In this document: in pieces, positions 1-5,241 of the stretch
Layout of the letters: every line of letters starts with the position of its first letter
Numbering within the stretch: the first letter of the stretch is position 1
Assembly: GCA_016234955.1 (NCBI GenBank)
Contig: JACRNN010000143.1
Coordinates: forward strand, 1-5,241
DNA: 5,241 nt
Direction of reading: 5' to 3'
Source of the DNA: Deltaproteobacteria bacterium
GTDB taxonomy: Bacteria; Desulfobacterota; GWC2-55-46
The notes under the pieces: model-generated
What the model was told of the DNA's origin: nothing
Database searches by the model: none
Seen by the model: the letters and a program-made list of their open reading frames with translations, nothing else
Translations under genes and position numbers: made by a program

Positions 1-439
1 AATAAAGGATGTCCTCCACCGTTGCAAGCCCCTTTTTCTTAAGACGCGCACCAAGCGCCGGGCCAATGCCCTTCACGAACTCAAGCGGTTTTTTGAGCGA
101 GCCGAGCCTTGAGAGCGCTTCTGCGGCGGTTACGGCGGGGACGCTTTTCCGGGGCGGCAAAGACAGGGACTCTAACGCCTCTATGGCTGAGAGCACCTTA
201 TCTTTTTTTTCGTGGAAGCTTAAGGCATCGAATCCGGCAAACCCCTCCCCGATGGCCGCGAAACGCTTCGCCTTCCCGTCCTCCGGGTTCAGGAGGAGGG
301 CCTCGGCGGAGAGGCGCGCCGCGTGCCTCTCAAGGTTCTTTACGGCGTCCATCCTAACGAAGTTGTCCTTTGACGCAAAGAGGAGGGGCTTTAAGAGCGC
401 GCTTATTATGCCGTCTAAATTCTCTCTATTGTTTTGCAT
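1..439 (-). CDS. recG: ATP-dependent DNA helicase RecG, N-terminal fragment (runs off left edge)
   Basis: RecG is a superfamily 2 DNA translocase that regresses stalled replication forks and processes Holliday-like junctions. Only the first 146 residues are in the window; the helicase motifs lie beyond base 1. The frame opens at ATG 439-437 and reads MQNNRENLDGII. An in-frame TAA lies 10 codons upstream with no other start codon between, so this is the first possible start, although no clear Shine-Dalgarno precedes it. Residues 118-146 (PLEFVKGIGPALGARLKKKG, then LATVEDILY) match the region that opens E. coli RecG, PLSSLTGVGAAL through TVQDLLLHLP. This is the helix-hairpin-helix-like start of the wedge region. 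Residues 1-117 form a mostly helical, charged extension that E. coli lacks and that resembles in length the N-terminal extension of Thermotoga RecG. The 85 bases between it and the transporter stop hold no convincing promoter or terminator, so co-transcription with the transporter is possible. The identification rests on the short conserved segment and the fold context. Confidence 0.85.
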   Translation of the reverse strand, partial: MQNNRENLDGIISALLKPLLFASKDNFVRMDAVKNLERHAARLSAEALLLNPEDGKAKRFAAIGEGFAGFDALSFHEKKDKVLSAIEALESLSLPPRKSVPAVTAAEALSRLGSLKKPLEFVKGIGPALGARLKKKGLATVEDILY

Positions 440-524
440 ACCGCACGGATAGAATGCAGGGAAAGAAGATTAAAGATGTCGGGAAAATTGAAAAGCGCAT
501 TTCCGGACACCGGCGGGCCATCAC

Positions 525-2522
525 TTAGAGATTGACCCTTATCGGCAGGATGACCGTGGTTATGCCGTTCCACTGAAGCCTCCTCTGGATGGCGAAGGCG
601 GTCTCGTTATGCAGGAACCTGTGGTAGAGCTTTTCGAGCCTGAAGGTGAGCTGCCCTGTAAAGACGGTCGATGTGGGCAATTCCTTCTTGACCTTCATGC
701 AGATGTCGCTGGCGATATCAACGACGTCCGTGCCGGTTTTGTACCGGTAGTCCGCGGGGATGCCGAGCTTGCGCGCGAACTCGACGTACTGCTGCAATGA
801 TTTCTTTGTTGCCTCTTCGAGATTATGCACCTCTTCGGCTCCCTTGAACGTGCCCGAATCAATTACCGCGACCGAGACGAATATTGCGTTCTTATAGACA
901 TTCGGGAAGTTCTGGATGATGGACAGGAAGGTGTGTATGCCGAAGCCGTTGAAGTTATTAACAAGCTGTATGGCGGTATTGGCCGTGGGGTCGAGCGGGT
1001 CGGTGTTCATCTTCCCGCTCATGGGGATGTGTTTGAGGAAACTATCAAATTTGCGCATCTCGATGGTGAGCTTTTCGTAGTGCGAGCGTATGAGGTAGCA
1101 AAGCCCTATGACGATAGACGTTATGAGCAAGGTTATCCACCCGCCCTCGATGAACTTCTCGAAGAGCGTTACGACGAGGATAGTAAGGCAAAGCGCAAGG
1201 CCGACGATGTGGATGATTGAATGCTGTTTCCACTGCTTCTCTTTCTTACGGTTTTTGGCGTAAAACCTGATCATGCCGAACTCCGAGAGCGAGAACGTAG
1301 CGAAGACGTTTATCGAATACATGATGACGAGCGTCGAGACCGAGCCGTGCGTGTAAAAGAGGAGAAGTATCGCGGAGACGCCCATGACCATGACGCCGTT
1401 ATGCATGGTAAGGCGCTCCGAGAGAGCCGAGAAGCGGTGCGGGAACCACGAGTCAACGGCCATGTTCGACATGACCCTCGGGCCGTCTATGAAGCCGGTC
1501 TGGGCGGCGATGAGGAGGAGCGCGCCCTCTGAGACTATAGTCACGACCGCGATAGTCCGGCCGAAAGGCCATGAGCCGAACGTAGCGTCGGCGAGCACCG
1601 CGTTAAGCGTCTTACCCGCAACCGGCGAAACCCTCAAAAAGAGATAGCACAGGAAAAGCCCCCCTGCCGTAAACGCGAGAGAGGTCGCCATGTAGATCAT
1701 CGTCCGCTTGCCTGTCTTGACTCTCGGCTCCTTCATTATTTGAAGTCCGTTCGAGACCGCCTCTATTCCGGTATAGGTGCCGCCGCCTAAAGAATATGCG
1801 CGCAGCGCGATGAGGAGTATGCCTATCCCGCCTATCGTGGACATGTCCTGCTTGAAGCCTCCGGACACCGCGTGCGCCAGGCCGGCCGCCTGGTCGAGGT
1901 TGCCGAATATGCCGGTTAGCAGCAAGGCGAGATGAGTGACGATGAATATCGCGAATATCGGCGTTAGGACAAGTATCGACTCCTTGACCCCGCGTATGTT
2001 GAGGACGATGAGTATGATAATGAAGACGGCGGCGGTGATGACCTTGTATTTCTGGAATTCGATAGGGAGGAAGCTGAAAAGGGCGTCAGCGCACGAGGCT
2101 ATCGAAATGGTTATCGTAAGCACATAGTCCACGAGGAGGGCGCAGCCAGACACGACCCCTGCCTTCTCCCCTATCATGTGGGTAGCCACGATGTAGCCGC
2201 CGCCGCCGTGCGGGAAGTGCTCTATTATCCTGGAATATGCGTATGATATTATGAAGACGGTAAGCGCGGTGGCAATCGCAAGGAATACCGCAAGGTAGAG
2301 GTGCTCGCCGAGGGCCCTGAAGGCCTCTTCCGGGCCGTAGGCCGAGGAAGAAAGTCCGTCCGCCCCAAGCCCAATCCAGGCAAGGAGCGGTAAGAGCGCC
2401 ATCTTGTGGAAGATGTGCGGGTCGTGTATGTCCTTTGCCTTGCCGAAAAGCTTATGGTAAATCTTGTCAAAAAAACCTGAGTGGGTTTCAGGTGTATTCA
2501 TCGGTTTATATGTAAGAACCAC
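525..2522 (-). CDS. KimA/YdaO-type APC-superfamily transporter, probable potassium importer
   Basis: This is an inner-membrane transporter of 665 residues from GTG 2522, or 658 from ATG 2501. It resembles B. subtilis KimA, a high-affinity proton-coupled potassium importer, over its whole length. I count about twelve hydrophobic segments: roughly 46-66, 75-97, 121-150, 160-177, 183-206, 229-250, 273-297, 322-345, 375-391, 393-418, 434-453 and 459-479. A soluble tail of about 185 residues follows, ending HNETAFAIQRRLQWNGITTV, which mirrors KimA's HNQSAFLLRVRLFW ending. By recalled alignment, residues that line the KimA potassium sites are kept: D55 and Y62 in GADGLSSSAYG, D132, Y133, T136 and S140 in LLVDYVLTITIS, T251 and E254 in TGIEAVSN, and Y402 in MYSINVF. 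The GTG start lies inside a hairpin and none of the starts has a clear ribosome site. ATG 2501 (MNTPETHSGFF) is my preferred start. Automated annotation would probably say amino acid permease, and an amino acid substrate cannot be excluded. Confidence 0.85.
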   Translation of the reverse strand: MVLTYKPMNTPETHSGFFDKIYHKLFGKAKDIHDPHIFHKMALLPLLAWIGLGADGLSSSAYGPEEAFRALGEHLYLAVFLAIATALTVFIISYAYSRIIEHFPHGGGGYIVATHMIGEKAGVVSGCALLVDYVLTITISIASCADALFSFLPIEFQKYKVITAAVFIIILIVLNIRGVKESILVLTPIFAIFIVTHLALLLTGIFGNLDQAAGLAHAVSGGFKQDMSTIGGIGILLIALRAYSLGGGTYTGIEAVSNGLQIMKEPRVKTGKRTMIYMATSLAFTAGGLFLCYLFLRVSPVAGKTLNAVLADATFGSWPFGRTIAVVTIVSEGALLLIAAQTGFIDGPRVMSNMAVDSWFPHRFSALSERLTMHNGVMVMGVSAILLLFYTHGSVSTLVIMYSINVFATFSLSEFGMIRFYAKNRKKEKQWKQHSIIHIVGLALCLTILVVTLFEKFIEGGWITLLITSIVIGLCYLIRSHYEKLTIEMRKFDSFLKHIPMSGKMNTDPLDPTANTAIQLVNNFNGFGIHTFLSIIQNFPNVYKNAIFVSVAVIDSGTFKGAEEVHNLEEATKKSLQQYVEFARKLGIPADYRYKTGTDVVDIASDICMKVKKELPTSTVFTGQLTFRLEKLYHRFLHNETAFAIQRRLQWNGITTVILPIRVNL

Positions 2523-2546
2523 GCCGTAAACGGCGTGGTTCTTTTT
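2514..2546. terminator. Perfect 13-bp hairpin with T tract on the plus-strand side, abutting the transporter start
   Basis: AAGAACCACGCCG (2514-2526) and CGGCGTGGTTCTT (2531-2543) are perfect complements around a four-base TAAA loop. On the plus strand the stem runs into TTTTT (2542-2546), the form of an intrinsic terminator, but no plus-strand gene leads into it. Read on the minus strand, the stem is preceded by A's and followed by TTCTTACATAT, so it is a weaker terminator there. In that direction it sits in the transporter leader, contains the alternative GTG start (2522-2520) in its 3' arm, and ends about 12 bases before ATG 2501. It could therefore act as a bidirectional boundary after carB, as a block to stray antisense transcription, or as a translation-controlling stem. 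The inverted repeat itself is certain; its role is inference. Confidence 0.6.
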
Positions 2547-2551
2547 GATTT

Positions 2552-2605
2552 AAAAAAAGCCATTTATCCGGCATTCATCAGATGACATCATGGCTCATGG
2601 CCGGA
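2552..2605 (-). promoter_or_regulatory. Structured leader or carB terminator: two mutually exclusive stems before seven T's
   Basis: On the minus strand the order is TCCGGC (2605-2600), AGCCAT (2595-2590), GCCGGA (2572-2567), ATGGCT (2563-2558), then T's to 2552. TCCGGC pairs perfectly with GCCGGA, and AGCCAT pairs perfectly with ATGGCT. The pairs interleave, so they either exclude each other or form a pseudoknot. The second stem is followed directly by the T tract and looks like a weak intrinsic terminator. The first would disrupt it, which is the topology of an attenuator. GCCATGA is also present twice in tandem (2602-2589), giving ATGGC a second possible partner. On a carB read-through transcript the whole element would be present. 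A transcript from the proposed promoter would probably start near 2599 and lack most of TCCGGC. I match no known riboswitch class. Confidence 0.4.
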
Positions 2606-2634
2606 ATGCTACCACCTACGGTAAAAACAGTCAA
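2606..2634 (-). promoter_or_regulatory. Sigma70-type promoter for the transporter
   Basis: On the minus strand TTGACT (2634-2629, five of six bases of the -35 consensus) is followed by a 17-base spacer and TAGCAT (2611-2606, four of six of the -10 consensus). Transcription would start near 2599, giving a leader of about 100 bases to ATG 2501. It lies 64-92 bases past the carB stop codon, in the only long gap of the window, and points at the transporter. This suggests that the transporter has its own transcript rather than depending only on read-through from carB. The spacing is ideal, but a single promoter-like match in an A/T-rich stretch can arise by chance. Confidence 0.5.
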
Positions 2635-2656
2635 ACAGATATTTGCTATAGCTGTT
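2634..2656. promoter_or_regulatory. Operator-like dyad next to the -35 box
   Basis: The 23 bases centred on 2645 read AACAG, one base, TAT, five bases, ATA, one base, CTGTT. Eight of eleven position pairs are symmetric, as expected for a site bound by a dimeric helix-turn-helix regulator. The dyad shares its inner base with the -35 box of the proposed transporter promoter and lies just upstream of it. That placement fits an activator or a repressor that hinders polymerase. It also contains the 8-base palindrome GCTATAGC (2645-2652). No regulator gene is in the window and I do not recognise the motif as belonging to a named family. Confidence 0.35.
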
Positions 2657-2697
2657 CTCTAATGAATGGGTGCCCGCCGTAATCCCGCCTTCTCCCG

Positions 2698-5241
2698 TTA
2701 TTTATTGAGGAGCGCGCCCCGCCCAGCATCCCTGCCTGACGCAATTTCCTTATGATACTCCTGAAGGGTCTTCACGTCAAGGCCGCCCTTCAAGACCGCC
2801 TTAATGCCCTCAGCCGCGGCCCTGGCCCCGGCCACCGTCGTAAAGTAGGGAAGGCCGGAGTCAAGGGAAGACCTTCTCATCGAATACGAATCCGCGGCGC
2901 TCTTTGCGCCGAAGGACGTGTTTATCACCATGTCGACCTCCCTGCTTTTTATCCTGTCGACGATATTAGGCCTCCCCTCTGTCACCTTATAGACGTGCTC
3001 CGCCGCCACCCCGTTGCCGCTCAGATACCGGGCCGTGCCCCCGGTCGCTATTATCTTAAACCCCAGAGATGCGAGGTCCCTCGCGGCGGGGAGTATCCCT
3101 GCCTTATCCTCGTCCCTCACGCTTATGAATACGGTGCCGGAGAGCGGCAGGTTGTTGCCGGCGGCTATCTGGGCCTTTGCAAAGGCCCTCCCGAAATCGC
3201 AGCCGAGCCCCATGACCTCGCCGGTGGATTTCATCTCAGGGCCGAGAAGCGTATCAACGCCGGGGAACTTTATGAACGGGAATACCGCCTCCTTTACCGC
3301 CGTGTATGGAGGGATGATCTCTTCCGTGAACCCAAGCTCCGTCAGCGTCCGCCCCACCATGAGCCTTGCGGCGAGCTTTGCGAGCGGCGCCCCGATGGCC
3401 TTGCTGACAAACGGTATGGTGCGGGATGCGCGCGGGTTGACCTCAAGGACGTATATGACTCCGTCCTTGACCGCGAACTGGACGTTCATCAGCCCCTTCA
3501 CGTCAAGTTCCCGCGCGAGGAGCCGGGTCTGACGCCTTATCTCGGTGGCCACGGCCGGGTCGAGCGAATAGGCCGGAAGCGAGCAGGCCGAATCCCCGGA
3601 ATGGACGCCCGCCTCCTCTATATGCTCCATAATGCCGCCTATGACGACGATCTCACCGTCGCTTATGCAGTCGACATCCACCTCGACAGCGCTCTGAAGG
3701 AACCTGTCTATCAGGACCGGATGCTCCGGGGACGCCTCCACGGCTCTCGTCATGTAGTCTATAAGCCTCATCTCTTCATAAACTATCTCCATGGCCCTTC
3801 CGCCCAGCACATACGAGGGCCTGACCATCACTGGATAGCCTATGGAGCCCGCTATCTTCACGGCCTCATCTACCCCGCGCGCGGCCCCGCTCTCCGGACG
3901 CCGGAGCTTCAACCGCTCAAGAAGCCCGTCAAACCGTTCCCTGTCTTCCGCCATGTCGATCGAATCCGACGACGTGCCGAGTATCCGCACCCCCGCCCTT
4001 TCAAGGGAAACCGAGAGCTTCAAAGGGGTCTGCCCCCCGAGCTGGACTATCACCCCGTACGGCCTCTCCTTATCTATTATCGCCATCACGTCTTCAAACG
4101 TAAGCGGCTCGAAGTAGAGCCTGTCGGACGTGTCGTAGTCAGTGGATACGGTCTCAGGGTTGCAGTTGACCATTATGGACTCGAACCCCTCCTCTTTCAG
4201 CGCGAATGAGGCGTGGACGCAGCAGTAGTCGAACTCTATGCCCTGGCCTATCCTGTTGGGGCCGCTCCCTAATATAACGACCTTTTTCCTCGTCGTGGGG
4301 GATGCCTCGCACGCGGCCTTTTTGGCGGCCCCGTTGTTCATGTTGTAAAACGGCCGTTCGTACGTGGAATAGAGATACGGGGTATGCGCGGGAAACTCGG
4401 CCGCGCACGTGTCAACGGCCTTAAAGACCGGCTCTATCCCGGCCTTCTTAAGCCCGTCCATCATCTCAGCCTCGCCCTTCCCCATGACGGCCCCGATCAT
4501 CCTGCATGAGAAGCCGTTCTCCTTGGCCTTCCTCAAAAGCTCGGGAGAAATCCTTCCCTTCCCGGTCTTCGCCTCCCACAGGACGGCCTCCTCGATGTCG
4601 ACAATGTCCTTCATGTTGTTCAGGAACCAGCGGTCTATCCCGGTGAGGCCGTGTATCTCATCGACATGCATGCCGCCCCTCAGCCCCTCGCATATGTACC
4701 ACGGCCTCATGGCGTTAGGGGTCTTCAATCTCTGCCTTATGGCGTCAATCTCGGATTCCGCCGGCTTGAAGGCAAGCTCAACCCTTGAGGGCCTGAATTT
4801 CTTCTCGAACCCGTGGCTGCCTATCTCAAGGGAGCGGACGGCCTTCTGCATGGCCTCCTTGAACGTCCTGCCGATGGCCATCGCCTCCCCGACGGACTTC
4901 ATCTGGGTCGTAAGGGTCCTGTCCGCGTCCGGGAATTTCTCAAAGGCAAAGCGCGGTATCTTCACCACCACGTAATCTATCGTCGGCTCGAAGCACGCCG
5001 GCGTCTTTTTCGTGATATCGTTCGGTATCTCATCGAGGGTATAGCCGACGGCGAGCTTCGCGGCAATCTTGGCTATCGGAAAGCCCGTGGCCTTGCTGGC
5101 GAGGGCGGAAGAGCGCGAGACGCGCGGGTTCATCTCTATGACGTATATCCTGCCGTTTGCCGGGTTTATTGAGAACTGGATGTTGCTGCCTCCGGTATCA
5201 ACGCCTATCTCCCTTATTATCCTCATGGCGGCGTCCCTCAT
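2698..5241 (-). CDS. carB: Carbamoyl-phosphate synthase large subunit, partial (N-terminus beyond right edge)
   Basis: CarB joins bicarbonate, ammonia delivered from the CarA glutaminase and two ATP to make carbamoyl phosphate for pyrimidine and arginine synthesis in the cytoplasm. The 847 residues shown begin at a position equivalent to about E. coli residue 264, so roughly a quarter of the protein is missing; the Met at 5241 is internal. Visible in order are the end of the first ATP-grasp half (metal ligands Q22, E36, N38 in IQF and IEMNPRVSRSS), the oligomerisation region, the second half beginning near VVILGSGPNRIGQGIEFDYC (321-340), the ATP-grasp segment VRPSYVLGGRAMEIVY (473-488), second metal ligands Q588, E600, N602 (LEVNPRASRT), and the MGS-like regulatory domain from about 703. 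In that domain T733, T736, K752 and N774 match E. coli T974, T977, K993 and N1015, so nucleotide control is plausible. The chain ends with an extra tail, SGRDAGRGALLNK, past the usual end. The stop is TAA at 2700-2698. CarA would be expected beyond the right edge. Confidence 0.98.
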   Translation of the reverse strand: MRDAAMRIIREIGVDTGGSNIQFSINPANGRIYVIEMNPRVSRSSALASKATGFPIAKIAAKLAVGYTLDEIPNDITKKTPACFEPTIDYVVVKIPRFAFEKFPDADRTLTTQMKSVGEAMAIGRTFKEAMQKAVRSLEIGSHGFEKKFRPSRVELAFKPAESEIDAIRQRLKTPNAMRPWYICEGLRGGMHVDEIHGLTGIDRWFLNNMKDIVDIEEAVLWEAKTGKGRISPELLRKAKENGFSCRMIGAVMGKGEAEMMDGLKKAGIEPVFKAVDTCAAEFPAHTPYLYSTYERPFYNMNNGAAKKAACEASPTTRKKVVILGSGPNRIGQGIEFDYCCVHASFALKEEGFESIMVNCNPETVSTDYDTSDRLYFEPLTFEDVMAIIDKERPYGVIVQLGGQTPLKLSVSLERAGVRILGTSSDSIDMAEDRERFDGLLERLKLRRPESGAARGVDEAVKIAGSIGYPVMVRPSYVLGGRAMEIVYEEMRLIDYMTRAVEASPEHPVLIDRFLQSAVEVDVDCISDGEIVVIGGIMEHIEEAGVHSGDSACSLPAYSLDPAVATEIRRQTRLLARELDVKGLMNVQFAVKDGVIYVLEVNPRASRTIPFVSKAIGAPLAKLAARLMVGRTLTELGFTEEIIPPYTAVKEAVFPFIKFPGVDTLLGPEMKSTGEVMGLGCDFGRAFAKAQIAAGNNLPLSGTVFISVRDEDKAGILPAARDLASLGFKIIATGGTARYLSGNGVAAEHVYKVTEGRPNIVDRIKSREVDMVINTSFGAKSAADSYSMRRSSLDSGLPYFTTVAGARAAAEGIKAVLKGGLDVKTLQEYHKEIASGRDAGRGALLNK

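Noticed and set aside
9..452. A 147-codon plus-strand open frame
   Set aside because: It is antisense to the recG start, which carries a recognisable family motif. The plus-strand product shows none.
440..524. Promoter or terminator in the transporter-recG gap, including CCGG-TGT-CCGG and TTTTCA-16-TAATCT on the minus strand
   Set aside because: The stem is only four pairs without a T tract, and the promoter boxes match the consensus poorly.
825..1220. Plus-strand open frames opposite the transporter, including 825-1220, 1221-1532 and 1384-1647
   Set aside because: They are charged, low-complexity products antisense to well-supported membrane segments of the transporter.
2578..2598. Six-codon frame ATG AGC CAT GAT GTC ATC TGA on the minus strand in the leader
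   Set aside because: It is too short to support, has no ribosome site, and overlaps the tandem GCCATGA repeat and stem arms.
2546..2640. A known riboswitch such as the c-di-AMP ydaO type or a GEMM type
   Set aside because: GTAGGTGGTAGC (2620-2609, minus strand) faintly recalls a GEMM segment, but it overlaps the promoter and the rest of the consensus is absent. The leader is too short for ydaO.
2752..4209. A 485-codon open frame on the plus strand
   Set aside because: It lies entirely antisense to carB, whose protein is highly conserved throughout. The product is rich in R, H and P with no recognisable domain, as expected of a shadow frame in GC-rich coding DNA.

Overview
All three recognisable genes lie on the minus strand and read from right to left: the 3' part of carB (2698-5241), a complete APC-superfamily transporter of the KimA (YdaO) potassium-importer type (about 525-2501/2522), and the 5' end of recG (1-439). 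Both edge genes run off the window. The plus-strand open frames are antisense shadows of these genes. The sequence looks moderately GC-rich and bacterial. CarB is a large single-chain subunit of the usual bacterial type, and RecG carries a long helical N-terminal extension of the kind known from Thermotoga. A Gram-negative anaerobe-like lineage such as Deltaproteobacteria or Nitrospirota is a guess from overall protein flavour, not a demonstrated assignment.

Region by region: 1-439 encodes the first 146 residues of RecG, ending in the helix-hairpin-helix-like start of the wedge region. 440-524 is an 85-base gap in which I see no convincing promoter or terminator. 525-2522 is the transporter, with twelve predicted membrane segments and a cytoplasmic C-terminal domain. 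2523-2697 is the only substantial non-coding stretch and holds the most unusual signals. Read on the minus strand, these are a 23-base operator-like dyad, a sigma70-type promoter (TTGACT, 17-base spacer, TAGCAT), a leader with two mutually exclusive stems ending in seven T's, and a perfect 13-bp hairpin against the transporter start. 2698-5241 is carB from the middle of its first ATP-grasp half to its stop codon.

The genes do not form an obvious pathway. CarB makes carbamoyl phosphate for pyrimidines and arginine, the transporter probably imports potassium, and RecG remodels stalled replication forks. The promoter and structured leader suggest that the transporter, and possibly recG behind it, is transcribed separately from carB and is controlled both at initiation and within its leader. 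No mobile element, CRISPR array, tRNA or rRNA was seen. I do not see strong evidence for a wholly new system. The transporter leader is the part worth a second look.
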